A DNA stretch of 64,000 bases from contig NZ_SPUJ01000004.1 of the NCBI RefSeq assembly GCF_004522105.1, positions 558,001-622,000 on the forward strand, given 5' to 3'. Of the stretch, positions 47,228 through 57,138 are shown piece after piece. The position numbers were made by a program, and so were the translations under genes. The DNA comes from Nocardioides sp. 1609 (GTDB taxonomy: Bacteria > Actinomycetota > Actinomycetes > Propionibacteriales > Nocardioidaceae). The number at the start of each line of letters is the position of its first letter. Positions within the stretch are counted from its first letter, which is position 1. The notes under the pieces were generated by a model. That model saw nothing but the letters and a program-made list of their open reading frames with translations, was not told where the DNA came from and made no database searches.

Positions 47228-48643
47228 ATGACCCAGGTCAGTGCCCACGACGACGACGCCCTCGGCGACCACGACGCGGTCGGCCTGGTCGCCGCGCTGC
47301 ACGAGGGCGAGGTGTCGGTGCCCGAGGTGGTCGAGGCCGCCATCCGCCGCGTCGAGCGGGTCGACCCGCTCCTCGGCGCGATGGCCTTCACCGCCTACGA
47401 CCGGGCGCGGGTGGAGGCCCGCGATCCCCGGGGCGGGTTCTTCGCCGGCGTCCCGACGGTCGTCAAGGACAACGTCGACGTCGCCGGCATGCCGACCCGC
47501 GAGGGCACCGACGCCTGGATCGGGCGCCCGGCGCCGGCCGACGGCGACTTCGCGCGGATGTACCTCGCCACCGGGCTGCTCCCGCTCGGCAAGAGCCAGC
47601 TGTCGGAGCTCGGGTTCTCCGCAGCGGCCGAGCACCCCCGACTGGGCGCCGTCCGCTCGCCGTGGTCGACCGACCACGTGGCCGGCGCGTCCTCGGCGGG
47701 TTCGGCCGCCCTCGTCGCCTCCGGCGCCCTCCCGATCGCCCACGCGAACGACGGCGGCGGGTCGATCCGCATCCCGGCCGCCGTCAACGGACTCGTCGGG
47801 CTCAAGCCGACCCGCGGCCGGCTGGCCCAGGACCGGGCGCTGCGCGAGATGCCCGTCCGGATCGTCTCCGACGGGGTCCTGACCCGCTCGGTCCGCGACA
47901 CCGCCGCGTTCCTCCGCGAGGCCGAGCACGTCTACCGCAACCTCTCGCTGCCGCCTGTGGGGGATCTCACCCGCCCGGGCCGCAAGCGGCTCCGTGTCGC
48001 GCTCAACACCACCGGGGCCGGGGGCCTCGGTGCCAGCGCCGAGGTGCGGGAGGCCACGCTGCGCACCGCCGTCCTCCTCGAGGAGCTCGGGCACCACGTC
48101 GAGGAGGTCGAGGCGCCGATGCCCGCCGGCTTCCGCGACGACTTCCTGCTCTACTGGGCCTCGCTCGCGCTCGTCCTGCTCCGCACCGGACGCCGCCGGC
48201 ACGGCCGGTCCTGGGACCCCGACCGCCTCGACCACCTCACCCACGGGCTGGCCCGGCACGCGGCGCGCAACCTGCACCGCCTGCCCGGTGCCGTCTACCG
48301 GCTGCGCCGCTCCTCCGCCGTCACCTCCGCCCACTACCGGGCCCACGACGTCACCCTGACGCCGACGCTGGCCCACGGCACGCCCCGGGTGGGGCACCTC
48401 GACCCGACCCAGCCCTACGAGACCGTCATCGATCGGCTCACGACGTGGGTGGCCTTCACGCCGCTGCAGAACGCGACCGGCGAGCCGGCCGTCTCGCTGC
48501 CCCTGGCGACGTCGGCGCAAGGGCTCCCGGTGGGCATGATGTTCGGCGCCGCAGCCGGTCACGAGGCCGTGCTGCTGGAGCTCGCCTACGAGCTCGAGGA
48601 GGCCTCCCCGTTCGCCCGGATCGGGGGGTCTGTGGGAGGCTGA
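47228..48643 (+). CDS. amidase signature family hydrolase
   Basis: 471 aa. Ser-cisSer-Lys triad: Lys in VPTVVKDNVDV, cis-Ser in GGSIRIPA, nucleophile Ser in GASSAGSAAL. Hydrolyses carboxamides; substrate unknown and not clearly GatA (no GatC/GatB neighbours). TACCGT at 47214-47219 precedes ATG 47228 by 8 nt, so nearly leaderless. Confidence 0.88.
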   Translation: MTQVSAHDDDALGDHDAVGLVAALHEGEVSVPEVVEAAIRRVERVDPLLGAMAFTAYDRARVEARDPRGGFFAGVPTVVKDNVDVAGMPTREGTDAWIGRPAPADGDFARMYLATGLLPLGKSQLSELGFSAAAEHPRLGAVRSPWSTDHVAGASSAGSAALVASGALPIAHANDGGGSIRIPAAVNGLVGLKPTRGRLAQDRALREMPVRIVSDGVLTRSVRDTAAFLREAEHVYRNLSLPPVGDLTRPGRKRLRVALNTTGAGGLGASAEVREATLRTAVLLEELGHHVEEVEAPMPAGFRDDFLLYWASLALVLLRTGRRRHGRSWDPDRLDHLTHGLARHAARNLHRLPGAVYRLRRSSAVTSAHYRAHDVTLTPTLAHGTPRVGHLDPTQPYETVIDRLTTWVAFTPLQNATGEPAVSLPLATSAQGLPVGMMFGAAAGHEAVLLELAYELEEASPFARIGGSVGG

Positions 48644-48715
48644 TCCCACCGCGGCGCGGTGCCCCCGGACCCGATTTCGTGCTTGATCGGACCGTGTGTA
48701 TCGTTCTCCGTCGTT

Positions 48716-48788
48716 GCCCCTTTAGCTCAGTCGGCAGAGCGTCTCCATGGTAAGGAGAAGGTCTACGGTTCGATTCCGTAAAGGGGCT
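48716..48788 (+). tRNA. tRNA-Thr (anticodon GGT)
   Basis: 73 nt cloverleaf. Acceptor GCCCCTT/AAGGGGC, D-stem GCTC/GAGC, anticodon stem TCTCC/GGAGA with loop ATGGTAA (GGT reads ACC), T-loop GGTTCGATTCC, discriminator T. CCA is not encoded. 11 bp before tRNA-Met. Confidence 0.95.
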
Positions 48789-48799
48789 CTCGTACTCTT

Positions 48800-48873
48800 G
48801 GCGGGGTAGCTCAGGTGGTTAGAGCACACGACTCATAATCGTGGTGTCGCGGGTTCGAGTCCCGCTCCCGCTA
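48800..48873 (+). tRNA. tRNA-Met (anticodon CAT), elongator type
   Basis: 74 nt. Acceptor GGCGGGG/TCCCGCT (terminal G-U pairs), anticodon stem CACGA/TCGTG with loop CTCATAA. It lacks the three G-C pairs of an initiator; tRNA-Ile2 (lysidine) is a less likely alternative. CCA not encoded. Confidence 0.9.
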
Positions 48874-48921
48874 CCCAGCACGACCGATCAGCCTTCAGCA
48901 CCCTTCGACAGAGGATCCACC

Positions 48922-49092
48922 GTGGCCAGCAAGAGCTCCGACGTTCGCCCCAAGATCACGCTCGCGTGCGTGGACTGCAAGGAGCGCAACTACATCACCA
49001 AGAAGAACCGCCGCAACGACCCCGACCGGCTCGAGCTCGCGAAGTTCTGCCCGCGCTGCCGCAAGCACACCGCGCACCGCGAGACCCGCTGA
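48922..49092 (+). CDS. rpmG: 50S ribosomal protein L33, zinc-binding form
   Basis: 56 aa from GTG 48922 (GAGGAT upstream). Zinc ribbon C16, C19, C43, C46 (ACVDC and FCPRC); the C+ form. Immediately follows the two tRNAs, the usual actinobacterial layout. Confidence 0.96.
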   Translation: MASKSSDVRPKITLACVDCKERNYITKKNRRNDPDRLELAKFCPRCRKHTAHRETR

Positions 49093-49142
49093 CGCTGGTC
49101 GTCCCGCACCACCCGGCACCGGCCCTGCGCCGCGCGCCGGTC

Positions 49143-49172
49143 GAGCCCGCCCCGGATCCCGGAGGCGGGCTC
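49143..49172 (+). terminator. rho-independent-type terminator after rpmG
   Basis: GAGCCCGCC (49143-49151) pairs with GGCGGGCTC (49164-49172) around a 12-nt loop that itself contains CCGG...CCGG; followed by GTCTGCGTT. It separates rpmG from hadA. Confidence 0.65.
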
Positions 49173-49180
49173 GTCTGCGT

Positions 49181-49186
49181 TAACGT
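49181..49186 (+). promoter_or_regulatory. -10 box of hadA, leaderless
   Basis: TAACGT ends 7 nt before the GTG at 49194, just downstream of the rpmG terminator. Confidence 0.5.
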
Positions 49187-49193
49187 CGCCCTC

Positions 49194-49586
49194 GTGGACG
49201 CCACCATCGTCGGGCGCACGTACCCGCCCGCCCCGCCCCACGAGGTCACCGAGCCCTCGGTCCGTGCCTTCGTCGAGGCCACCGGCGGCCGGTACGACGG
49301 CGGCCCCGCCCCCGCGACGTACCCGATCGTCCCCGCGTTCGACGCGATGATGGGGTTCCTGGAGGCCGAGGCGCTCGACCTGTCCCGCATCGTGCACGGC
49401 GAGCAGCGCTTCGCCCACGAACGGCCGGTCGTGCCGGGCGACGTCCTCACCGTCGCGCTCACCGTCGCCACGCTGCGCCAGATCGGCGGCAACGACATCA
49501 TCGGCACCACCAGCCAGGTCACCGACGCCGCGGGCGCCCTCGTCTGCACCGGCGCCGCCACCCTCGTCCACCGGGCCGGCGCATGA
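49194..49586 (+). CDS. hadA: MaoC-type dehydratase, HadA-like subunit
   Basis: 130 aa from leaderless GTG 49194. N-terminal type hot-dog domain (FAS1-like dehydratase): VGRTYPPAPPHEVTEPSVRAF, PATYPIVPAFDAM, GEQRFAHERPVVPGDVL. Non-catalytic or substrate-binding partner of HadB in 3-hydroxyacyl-ACP dehydration, FAS-II. Mycobacterial hadABC likewise follows rpmG. Confidence 0.85.
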   Translation: MDATIVGRTYPPAPPHEVTEPSVRAFVEATGGRYDGGPAPATYPIVPAFDAMMGFLEAEALDLSRIVHGEQRFAHERPVVPGDVLTVALTVATLRQIGGNDIIGTTSQVTDAAGALVCTGAATLVHRAGA

Positions 49587-49656
49587 CCGGCACCCCCGGC
49601 CGTCCGGCGGCTCCCGTGCTCCGCCCCGGCGCCGCTCGTCGCCCCGGGAGTCCCGC

Positions 49657-50043
49657 ATGACGACCCCGATCGAGTCCGGCGACCTCGCCCCGCGCACGTT
49701 CACGATCACCCGCGCCGACCTCGTCGCCTACGCGCAGGCCAGCGGTGACCACAACCCGATCCACCAGGACGAGGACGTCGCCCGCTCGGTCGGCCTGCCC
49801 GGCGTCATCGCCCACGGGATGTACACCCTGGCCCTGGCCGCCCGCTACGTCGAGGAGCAGGCCGGCGGCCGCGGCGGCGTCGCCTCCATCGGCGCCAAGT
49901 TCACCAAGCCCGTCGTCGTCCCGGCCGAGGGCGTCGACGTGACCGTCGCCGGCGTCGTCGAGGACGACGGCACGATCGCCGTCACGGTCACCTGCGACGG
50001 CGTCTCCGTCCTCGGCCGCTGCCGGGCCACCCTGCGGGCGTGA
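49657..50043 (+). CDS. hadB: MaoC-type (3R)-hydroxyacyl dehydratase, HadB-like subunit
   Basis: 128 aa hot-dog hydratase with catalytic Asp and His in YAQASGDHNPIHQDE and GVIAHGMYTL. Works with HadA in fatty-acid elongation; no third subunit (HadC) is present, murB follows with a GTGA overlap. Confidence 0.87.
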   Translation: MTTPIESGDLAPRTFTITRADLVAYAQASGDHNPIHQDEDVARSVGLPGVIAHGMYTLALAARYVEEQAGGRGGVASIGAKFTKPVVVPAEGVDVTVAGVVEDDGTIAVTVTCDGVSVLGRCRATLRA

Positions 50044-51122
50044 GCGTGCCCGATCCCACCGGGGAGCGGCTGCGCGACCACACGACACTCCGGCTCGGCG
50101 GCCCGGCCGGGCGGTTCGTCGTCGCCACGACCGAGGCCGAGCTGGTCGAGGCCGTCTCGACGGCCGACGCCGCCGGCGAGCCCGTGCTGCTCCTGGGCGG
50201 CGGCAGCAACCTCGTCGTCGCCGACGCCGGCTTCGCCGGCACGGTCGTCGCGGTCGCGACCACCGGCCTGACCAGCGACACCGGCGACGCCGGCGACGCC
50301 GGGGGCACCGACGAGGCGACCTGCGGGGGAGCGCTCGTGACCGTCGCCGCCGGCGAGGACTGGGACGGCTTCGTCGCCCACGCCGTCGAGCGCGGCTGGG
50401 TGGGCGTCGAGGCGCTGTCCGGCATCCCGGGCGCCGTCGGCTCCACCCCGATCCAGAACGTCGGCGCCTACGGCCAGGACGTCGCCCAGACGATCGCCCG
50501 GGTCCGGGTCTGGGACCGCGTTCTTAACGGCGTGCGCACCTTCGCCGGCCCCGACTGCGGGTTCGGCTACCGCAGCTCGCGCTTCAAGGCCGACCGGTAC
50601 GACGCCTGGGGCGGGCGGCACGTCGTCCTCGACGTCACCTTCCAGCTCGCCGTCGGCACGCTCGGCGCCCCGGTGGCCTACGCCGAGCTGGCCCGCGCCC
50701 TGGGCGTCGAGCAGGGGCGTCGCGCCCCGCTCGCCGACGTCCGGGCCGCCGTGCTCGGGCTGCGGGGCGGCAAGGGCATGGTCCTCGACGCCGACGACCA
50801 CGACACCTGGAGCGCCGGCTCGTTCTTCACCAACCCGATCGTGCCGGCATCCGACGTGCCGGCCGGGGCGCCGTCCTGGCCCGCGGGCGACGGGCTCGCG
50901 AAGACCTCGGCCGCCTGGCTCATCGAGCACGCCGGCTTCGGCCGCGGCTACGGCACCGGGCGGGCCCGGGTCTCGACCAAGCACACCCTCGCGCTCACCA
51001 ACCGCGGCGACGCGAGCACCGAGGACCTGTTGGCGCTGGCGCGCGAGGTCCGCGACGGCGTGCACGCGGCGTTCGGCATCACGCTCGTCAACGAGCCGGT
51101 GCTCGTCGGCTGCGAGCTGTAG
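50040..51122 (+). CDS. murB: UDP-N-acetylenolpyruvoylglucosamine reductase
   Basis: 360 aa, NADPH/FAD enzyme of peptidoglycan precursor synthesis, cytoplasmic. FAD-binding VLLLGGGSNLVVAD, GVEALSGIPGAVGSTPIQNVG, type I substrate loop FGYRSSRFK, proton donor Ser in WSAGSFFTNP, C-terminal VNEPVLVGCEL. Start GTG 50040 overlaps hadB; GTG 50046 is possible. Confidence 0.95.
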   Translation: MSVPDPTGERLRDHTTLRLGGPAGRFVVATTEAELVEAVSTADAAGEPVLLLGGGSNLVVADAGFAGTVVAVATTGLTSDTGDAGDAGGTDEATCGGALVTVAAGEDWDGFVAHAVERGWVGVEALSGIPGAVGSTPIQNVGAYGQDVAQTIARVRVWDRVLNGVRTFAGPDCGFGYRSSRFKADRYDAWGGRHVVLDVTFQLAVGTLGAPVAYAELARALGVEQGRRAPLADVRAAVLGLRGGKGMVLDADDHDTWSAGSFFTNPIVPASDVPAGAPSWPAGDGLAKTSAAWLIEHAGFGRGYGTGRARVSTKHTLALTNRGDASTEDLLALAREVRDGVHAAFGITLVNEPVLVGCEL

Positions 51123-51142
51123 GACCCCCGGGGCGGTGTCGC

Positions 51143-51694
51143 TCAGGCGGTGCCGAAGCTGAAGATCGACACGACGAAGCCCGCGTAGAGCACCACCAGG
51201 GCGATCACCCCGAGGCCGACGACGGTGCCGATGATCCCGGTGACGAGCCCGGTCGTCGCCGCGCTCTCGTTGGTGTAGTGCCCGGGAACGGTCCGCATCT
51301 CCTTCTGGGCCCGAAGCGCGAGCGCGATCGCGAAGGGGCCGCACAGCACGCCGGGCAGCGTCACGCAGACGACGAAGGTCAGCACCGCGCAGACCACGCT
51401 GGTGATGCCGAGCGCCATCGCGGTGTTGGCGCCGCTGTGGGCCGGCCGGTAGCCGTAGGAGTAGGCGCCGGGCGGGTAGGGCTGGAACCCCTGCGGGCCG
51501 CCGTACGGCTGGGCGTGGGGCGAGGAGTACGGCTGGCCGCCGGGCTGGCCGTACGGCTGCTGCGCGGGTCCCGGGTGCGGCTGCTCGTACGGCGTCGTGG
51601 GCGGCTCCGGTGCCGCGGCCCCCTCCGACGACCGCGAGTCCCGCTTGGCGAGGTACGGCTGGATCGGCTCGGTCTCGTCGGGGCGCTCGCTCAT
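51143..51694 (-). CDS. DUF4190-like small membrane protein
   Basis: 183 aa. Pro/Tyr/Gln-rich N-terminal half (about 95 residues, YGQPGGQPYSSP) then two TM helices enclosing a conserved FAIALALRAQKEMR loop, as in DUF4190. Leaderless-like GACACT ends 6 nt before ATG 51694. Function unknown. Convergent with murB. Confidence 0.8.
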   Translation of the reverse strand: MSERPDETEPIQPYLAKRDSRSSEGAAAPEPPTTPYEQPHPGPAQQPYGQPGGQPYSSPHAQPYGGPQGFQPYPPGAYSYGYRPAHSGANTAMALGITSVVCAVLTFVVCVTLPGVLCGPFAIALALRAQKEMRTVPGHYTNESAATTGLVTGIIGTVVGLGVIALVVLYAGFVVSIFSFGTA

Positions 51695-51732
51695 GGCGTC
51701 AGTGTCCCATCGGCGGTCGGGGCGAAACCCGC

Positions 51733-52758
51733 TCAGCCGGCCGGGGCGGCGAGCCAGGCGTCGACGTCGGCGAGTGCCGCGTCCCGCAGCGCGTCGGGGG
51801 CGCGCGAGGCCCGCAGCGACATCCGCGCGAGCTCGGCCATCGTCTCGTCGGACAGCTCGTGGGCCGCCCGCATCGTGGCGTACTGACCGGCCAGGCGCGA
51901 GCCGAAGAGCAGGGGGTCGTCGGCGCCGAGCGCCACCGTCGCGCCGGCCTCGAGCAGGGTCGGCAGCGGCACCGACGTCAGGTCGGAGTAGACCCCGAGG
52001 GCGACGTTCGAGACCGGGCAGACCTCCAGGGCCACGCCGCTGTCGACGATCCGGGCCAGCAGGTCCGGGTCCTCGGTCGACCGGACGCCGTGGCCGAGCC
52101 GTCCGGCGTGCAGCCGGTCGAGGCAGGTGCGCACGTGGTCGGGCCCGCGCAGCTCGCCGCCGTGCGGCACGAGCAGCAGCCCGGCCCGCCCGGCGATCTC
52201 GAAGGCGGCCGCGAAGTCGGCGGTGCGGCCGCGCCGCTCGTCGTTCGAGAGCCCGAAGCCGACGACCCCGCGGTCGGCGTACTGCGCCGCGAGCCGGGCG
52301 AGCGTGCGCGCGTCGAGCGGGTGGCGGGTGCGGTTGGCGGCGATGACGACCGCCATGCCGAGCCCCGTGCGCTCGGAGGCCACCCGGACGGCGTCCAGGA
52401 CCAGGTCGGTGAAGGCGGTGATCCCGCCGAACCGGGCGGCGTACCCGCTCGGGTCGACCTGGATCTCCAGCCACCGCCCGCCGTCGCAGACGTCGTCCTC
52501 GGCGGCCTCGAGCACCAGTCGCCGGACGTCGTCCTCGGTGCGCAGCACCGACCGGGCGACGTCGTAGAGGCGCTGGAAGCGGAACCAGCCCTTCTCGTCG
52601 GCCGCACTCAGCTGCGGCGGCCACTCCGTCACCAGCGAGTCGGGCAGGGCGATCCCGTCGCGCTCGGCGAGCTCGAGCAGCGTGCCGTGCCGCATCGAGC
52701 CGGTGAAGTGCAGGTGCAGGTGCGCCTTCGGCAGGGCGTGCAGGTCCCGGGGTCTCAA
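51733..52758 (-). CDS. adenosine deaminase family protein
   Basis: 341 aa. Zinc hydrolase motifs: [14 protein letters not shown] (two His), [11 protein letters not shown] (His, Glu), LGHGVRS and [11 protein letters not shown] (Asp pair). Deaminates adenosine or a related purine. The HxHxH motif lies only 14 residues from the start; the only usable upstream initiation codon is TTG 52758, which overlaps the aminotransferase stop as TTGA. Start choice is thus set by coupling. Confidence 0.88.
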   Translation of the reverse strand: MRPRDLHALPKAHLHLHFTGSMRHGTLLELAERDGIALPDSLVTEWPPQLSAADEKGWFRFQRLYDVARSVLRTEDDVRRLVLEAAEDDVCDGGRWLEIQVDPSGYAARFGGITAFTDLVLDAVRVASERTGLGMAVVIAANRTRHPLDARTLARLAAQYADRGVVGFGLSNDERRGRTADFAAAFEIAGRAGLLLVPHGGELRGPDHVRTCLDRLHAGRLGHGVRSTEDPDLLARIVDSGVALEVCPVSNVALGVYSDLTSVPLPTLLEAGATVALGADDPLLFGSRLAGQYATMRAAHELSDETMAELARMSLRASRAPDALRDAALADVDAWLAAPAG

Positions 52759-53963
52759 GCGAGCAGCTTCTGCAGCCTCGAGATCCCCTCGACGATGTCG
52801 TCGTCGCCGAGGGCGTAGGAGAACCGGAGGTAGCCGGGGGAGCCGAACGCCTCGCCGGGGACGGCGGCGACCTCGGCCTGGTCGAGGAAGTACTCGGCGA
52901 GCTCGGCGGAGGTGTCGATCCGGACGCCGTCGTAGTCCTTGCCCAGCAGGCCCTTGACCGAGGGGTAGGCGTAGAACGCGCCGCCGGGCATCGGGCAGAG
53001 GACGCCGTCGATCTCGTTGAGCATCGACACGATCGTGCGGCGACGCCGGTCGAAGGCGGTCTTCATCTCCTCGACCGCGGTGAGGTCGCCCTCGACCGCG
53101 GCGATCGCGGCGCGCTGGGCGACGTTCGAGACGTTGGAGGTGGCGTGGGACTGCAGGTTGGTCGCGGCCTTGACGAGGTCCTTCGGACCGATCATCCAGC
53201 CGACCCGCCAGCCGGTCATCGCGTAGGTCTTGGCGACGCCGTTCACGATGACGCAGTTGTCCTGGAGGAACGGGCAGAGCGCCGGCATCGACCCGGTCTC
53301 GGCGTCGTCGTAGACGAGGTGCTCGTAGATCTCGTCGGTGAGCACCCACAGGTCGTGGTCCTCGACCCAGCGGCCGATCGCCCGGATCTCCTCGGCGGAG
53401 TAGATCGCCCCGGTCGGGTTCGACGGCGAGACGAACAGCAGGACCTTCGTCTTGTCGGTGCGGGCGGCCTCGAGCTGCTCGACGGTGACCTTGTAGTCCT
53501 GGGTCTCGTCGGCCAGCACCTCCACCGGGACGCCGCCGGCGAGCGCGATCGCCTCCGGGTAGGTCGTCCAGTACGGCGCCGGCACGATGACCTCGTCGTC
53601 GGGGTCGAGCATCGCGGCGAACGCCGCGTAGATCGCCTGCTTGCCGCCGTTGGTGACCAGCACCTGGGCCGCGTCGATCGCCAGGCCGCTGTCGCGCAGC
53701 GTCTTCTCGACGATCGCCTTCTTCAGCTCCGGCAGCCCACCAGCAGGGGTGTACCGGTGGTTCTTCGGGTCGCGGCAGGCTTCGACGGCCGCCTCGACGA
53801 TGTAGTCGGGGGTGGGGAAGTCGGGCTCGCCGGCGCCGAAGCCGATGACCGGGCGTCCCTCGGCCTTGAGGGCCTTCGCCTTGGCGTCGACCTTGAGCGT
53901 GGCCGACTCGGCGATGGCGCCGATGCGCTGGGAGACTCGTCTGTCGCGGGGGCTGCTGGTCAT
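52755..53963 (-). CDS. aspC: pyridoxal-phosphate aminotransferase, aspartate type
   Basis: 402 aa, class I/II fold type I. Schiff-base Lys in [21 protein letters not shown] near the C-terminus for substrate carboxylate, [13 protein letters not shown]. Interconverts aspartate and oxaloacetate (AspC/AspAT I-gamma type is likely). ATG 53963 is preceded by GGAGCCC and by -10 TACGAT. Coupled to the deaminase gene. Confidence 0.9.
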   Translation of the reverse strand: MTSSPRDRRVSQRIGAIAESATLKVDAKAKALKAEGRPVIGFGAGEPDFPTPDYIVEAAVEACRDPKNHRYTPAGGLPELKKAIVEKTLRDSGLAIDAAQVLVTNGGKQAIYAAFAAMLDPDDEVIVPAPYWTTYPEAIALAGGVPVEVLADETQDYKVTVEQLEAARTDKTKVLLFVSPSNPTGAIYSAEEIRAIGRWVEDHDLWVLTDEIYEHLVYDDAETGSMPALCPFLQDNCVIVNGVAKTYAMTGWRVGWMIGPKDLVKAATNLQSHATSNVSNVAQRAAIAAVEGDLTAVEEMKTAFDRRRRTIVSMLNEIDGVLCPMPGGAFYAYPSVKGLLGKDYDGVRIDTSAELAEYFLDQAEVAAVPGEAFGSPGYLRFSYALGDDDIVEGISRLQKLLA

Positions 53964-53970
53964 GGGCTCC

Positions 53971-53976
53971 ATCGTA
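53971..53976 (-). promoter_or_regulatory. -10 box of the aminotransferase gene
   Basis: Minus-strand TACGAT ends 7 nt before ATG 53963, giving a very short or absent leader. Confidence 0.45.
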
Positions 53977-54067
53977 GGGCGAGACGTTCGACACCTCCGA
54001 CCCATCTCGGGCGGATGGACCACAGGCCCGTCGGCACGGCGGGTGCTCGGAGAGGAAGCGGGTCGCC

Positions 54068-55486
54068 ATGACCGACACCCAGTCCCCGGAGGGGGTCGAC
54101 CGCGAGGAGTCCGGGCTCAAACGGACGATCACCGGCCGGCTGCTCTTCTTCTACGTCCTCGGCGACGTGCTCGGATCGGGCATCTACGTCCTCATCGGCG
54201 CGGTCGCCGGCGAGGTCGGCGGCGCCTTCTGGGTCGCGTTCCTGATCGGCGTCTCGATCGCCACCATCACCGGTGCCGCGTACGCCGAGCTGGTCACGAA
54301 GTTCCCCCAGGCGGCCGGCGCGGCCCTCTTCGTCAACAAGGCGTTCAAGAACCGGATCCTGACCTTCCTGGTCACCGTCAGCATGCTCTCGGCCTGCTTC
54401 GCGGCGTCCGGCTCGCTGGCCACCGGGTTCGCGGCCTACTTCGACACGGTGTGGTCGCTGCCGCCGGCCATCCTGGTCTCGCTCGGGCTGATCGTGCTGC
54501 TGACGATCGTGAACTACCTCGGCATCACCGAGTCGGTCCTGGCCAACCTGGTCATGACGATCGTCGAGGTGACGGGCCTGGTCGTCGTCCTGCTCATCGC
54601 GGTGGTGCACACCGCCGAGGGCGACTCCGACCTCGGCACCCTCACCGACTTCAGCACCCAGGGCAACGAGATCTTCGCGATCGTCGCCGGTGTCGCGCTG
54701 GCCTTCTTCGCGATGACCGGCTTCGAGAACGCCGCCAACATCGCCGAGGAGGTCGTCGACCCGGCCAAGCACTTCCCGCGGGCCCTGGTCGGCGGCATGG
54801 TCGCGGCCGGCGTGATCTACGTGCTCGTCGCGATGTCGGCCTCGCTCGTGGTCGACGCGAAGGAGCTGGCGTCCTCGGACGCCCCGCTGCTCGACGTGGT
54901 CGAGTCCGGCGTCCTGCCGATCTCGGTCAGCGTGCTCAGCATCGTCTTCGCCATCATCGCGATGACCGCCATCACCAACACCACGCTGGTCTCGGTCGTC
55001 ACCCAGTCCCGGATCCTCTACGGCATGGCGCGCGAGGACGTCGTCCCCGGCGTCTTCGCCAAGACCCACGAGCGGCGCCGCAGCCCGGTCGCCGCGCTGC
55101 TCTTCGCGGGCGCGGTGGTCTGCGCGCTGCTGCTGGTCGGCTGGGCCCTCAACGAGACCGGTGCCGGCATCGACGTCGTCGACCGGCTCGCGACCGTCAC
55201 GGTGGTCTTCACCCTCTTCATCTACTCGCTGGTCATCGTCGCCGCGTTCAAGCTGCGCGGGCAGGCCGAGACCGAGGAGAACTACCACGCGCCGACGGCC
55301 CTGCTCCTGCTCGGCCTGCTCGGCAACGCCGTCCTCCTGGTCTACGTCGTGGTCGACGACCCCGGCTCGCTGCTGTGGGTCGCGGGCCTGCTCGCCCTCG
55401 GCGTGGTGCTGTTCCTCCTCGAGTACGCCTTCGGCTCGCGCACCCGGGCCGACGGGGTCGAGCGAGGCCGTCCCGACGCCGGTTGA
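54068..55486 (+). CDS. APC family amino-acid permease
   Basis: 472 aa, about 12 TM helices. TM1 region [23 protein letters not shown] has the unwound Gly-Ser-Gly motif of APC transporters; [21 protein letters not shown] in TM6-7 is typical. A nearby in-frame ATG is not evident. Substrate probably an amino acid; not determined. Confidence 0.88.
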   Translation: MTDTQSPEGVDREESGLKRTITGRLLFFYVLGDVLGSGIYVLIGAVAGEVGGAFWVAFLIGVSIATITGAAYAELVTKFPQAAGAALFVNKAFKNRILTFLVTVSMLSACFAASGSLATGFAAYFDTVWSLPPAILVSLGLIVLLTIVNYLGITESVLANLVMTIVEVTGLVVVLLIAVVHTAEGDSDLGTLTDFSTQGNEIFAIVAGVALAFFAMTGFENAANIAEEVVDPAKHFPRALVGGMVAAGVIYVLVAMSASLVVDAKELASSDAPLLDVVESGVLPISVSVLSIVFAIIAMTAITNTTLVSVVTQSRILYGMAREDVVPGVFAKTHERRRSPVAALLFAGAVVCALLLVGWALNETGAGIDVVDRLATVTVVFTLFIYSLVIVAAFKLRGQAETEENYHAPTALLLLGLLGNAVLLVYVVVDDPGSLLWVAGLLALGVVLFLLEYAFGSRTRADGVERGRPDAG

Positions 55487-55633
55487 GCCGGACCCGTGCC
55501 GGCGCTGACCGAGCCGGTACGGGGGTTGTTTGGACGCCGCTGGCCCCGGGGCCGTAGACTCCTGGACGGTGGATTCCCCCGCATGCTTCGCCGTGCCCGA
55601 GACCGGGCCGGTTCGCAGCGAAGGGATCGACGG

Positions 55634-55706
55634 AGGGCACTAGCTCAACTGGCAGAGCATCGGTCTCCAAAACCGAAGGTTGGGGGTTCAAGTCCCTCGT
55701 GCCCTG
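55634..55706 (+). tRNA. tRNA-Trp (anticodon CCA)
   Basis: 73 nt. Acceptor AGGGCAC/GTGCCCT, D-stem GCTC/GAGC, anticodon stem CGGT/ACCG with loop containing CTCCAAA, T-arm GGGGGTTCAAGTCCCTC, discriminator G. Lies just upstream of secE as in most actinobacteria. Confidence 0.96.
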
Positions 55707-55778
55707 CAACACATCAGTACGGCAACACAGCTTCGAGACAATCGAGAGCTCCACGAGGTACGGCGAGAGGTGAGTGGC

Positions 55779-56024
55779 GTGTCGGACAGCAGCGCGGTCC
55801 GCGGTTCCCGGGACGACAGGCCCGACGACGAGCGCAAGCGCACGAGCATCCCGACGTTCTACCGCCAGGTGGTCGCCGAGCTGCGCAAGGTCGTCTACCC
55901 GACGCAAGAGCAGCTGGTCACCTACTTCTTCGTGGTCATGGTCTTCGTGATCGTCATGATGGCGATCGTCTCGGCGCTCGACCTGGGCTTCGGCAAGCTC
56001 GCCTTCGCGATCTTCGCCGGCTGA
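55779..56024 (+). CDS. secE: preprotein translocase subunit SecE
   Basis: 81 aa from GTG 55779 (GAGAGG 8 nt upstream; GTG 55770 also possible). Charged N-terminus, then [20 protein letters not shown] amphipathic helix and a single TM helix ([17 protein letters not shown]). Stabilises SecY. Confidence 0.95.
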   Translation: MSDSSAVRGSRDDRPDDERKRTSIPTFYRQVVAELRKVVYPTQEQLVTYFFVVMVFVIVMMAIVSALDLGFGKLAFAIFAG

Positions 56025-56089
56025 CGGCCCGACGGCGCCGCCGTCGGGACGCAGAGGCCCCCCTGAACAGCAATTTGATGGAGCAACGC

Positions 56090-57022
56090 GTGTCTGAGCA
56101 GTACGACGAGACCGAAGCGATCGAGAACGCCGACGCCGAGGTGACCGACCCCGTGGTCGAGGACGACGTCCTCGAGGCCACCGAGGGTGCTGCGGAGGGC
56201 ACGGCGCCCGCCGACGCCGAGATCGACGACGACCTCGACGCCGACGAGCCGACCGACGAGGCGCTCGCCGACCTCGTCGAGGCCGAGGGCGAGGTCGCCG
56301 ACGAGGCGGCCGCCGAGCTCGTCGAGGAGACCCTCGACACCCTCGACGCGGGCGAGGTCGCCGCCGAGGAGGACGTCCCCGTCGAGGACGAGGACCCCCT
56401 CGAGGCGTTCCGACGCGAGCTGTGGGCCAAGCCGGGCGACTGGTACGTGGTGCACACCTACTCGGGCATGGAGAACCGGGTGAAGTCGAACCTGGAGAAC
56501 CGGATCGTCTCGCTGAACATGGAGGACTACATCCACGAGATCGTGGTCCCCATCGAGGACATCGTCGAGATCAAGAACGGCCAGCGCCGCACCCGCAAGA
56601 AGCCCGCGCTGCCCGGTTACGTCCTGGTCCGCATGGACCTCACCGACGAGTCGTGGTCGGCCGTGCGCCACACGCCCTCGGTCACCGGCTTCGTCGGCAA
56701 CAGCCACCAGCCGGTGCCGCTGAGCATGGACGAGGTCGAGAACATGCTCGCCCCGGCCGTCGTCGCCGCCGCCGAGATCGCCGCCGCCGCGGCCGGGACC
56801 TCGACGTCCGGCTCCGGCTCCTCCTCGACCGCCAAGAAGCCGATCGAGGTCGTCGACTTCGACCTCGGCGACTCGGTCCAGGTCGTCGACGGTCCGTTCG
56901 CCACGCTGCACGCCACGATCACCGAGATCAACGCCGAGTCGCAGCGGGTCAAGGCCCTCGTGGAGATCTTCGGCCGGGAGACCCCGGTCGAGCTCAGCTT
57001 CAGCCAGATCGAGAAGGGCTGA
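56090..57022 (+). CDS. nusG: transcription termination/antitermination factor NusG
   Basis: 310 aa from GTG 56090 (GGAG 8 nt upstream); ATG 56078 would add four residues and has no ribosome-binding site. Residues 1-105 are an Asp/Glu-rich extension, followed by the NGN domain ([32 protein letters not shown]), a 30-residue Ala/Ser/Gly linker and the KOW domain [19 protein letters not shown]. NusG is normally 180 aa; long acidic N-termini are known in actinobacteria, but the linker insertion is uncommon. Confidence 0.96.
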   Translation: MSEQYDETEAIENADAEVTDPVVEDDVLEATEGAAEGTAPADAEIDDDLDADEPTDEALADLVEAEGEVADEAAAELVEETLDTLDAGEVAAEEDVPVEDEDPLEAFRRELWAKPGDWYVVHTYSGMENRVKSNLENRIVSLNMEDYIHEIVVPIEDIVEIKNGQRRTRKKPALPGYVLVRMDLTDESWSAVRHTPSVTGFVGNSHQPVPLSMDEVENMLAPAVVAAAEIAAAAAGTSTSGSGSSSTAKKPIEVVDFDLGDSVQVVDGPFATLHATITEINAESQRVKALVEIFGRETPVELSFSQIEKG

Positions 57023-57081
57023 GGGTCCGCCGGGTCGCGATTTCGCTCGCGGCCGGCGACGCAGCACCATAGTTCGGGCAA

Positions 57082-57120
57082 CACCCGTGGCAGGGGGCGC
57101 ATCGCCCTCGTCATGACCAC
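57082..57120 (+). promoter_or_regulatory. L1-binding-type hairpin in the rplK leader
   Basis: GTGG (57087-57090) pairs with CCAC (57117-57120); CA is on the 5' side and TCGTCATGA on the 3' side of an asymmetric internal loop, topped by GGGCG/CGCCC. This is the H76-H77-like shape L1 recognises in 23S rRNA and in its own mRNA. Probable L1 repression site for rplK-rplA. Confidence 0.6.
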
Positions 57121-57138
57121 AGAGAACAGGAAGAGAAC

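Noticed and set aside
48800..48873. initiator tRNA-Met
   Set aside because: The anticodon stem is CACGA/TCGTG and lacks the three G-C pairs of initiators; position 1 pairs with position 72 as G-U instead of being a C-A mismatch.
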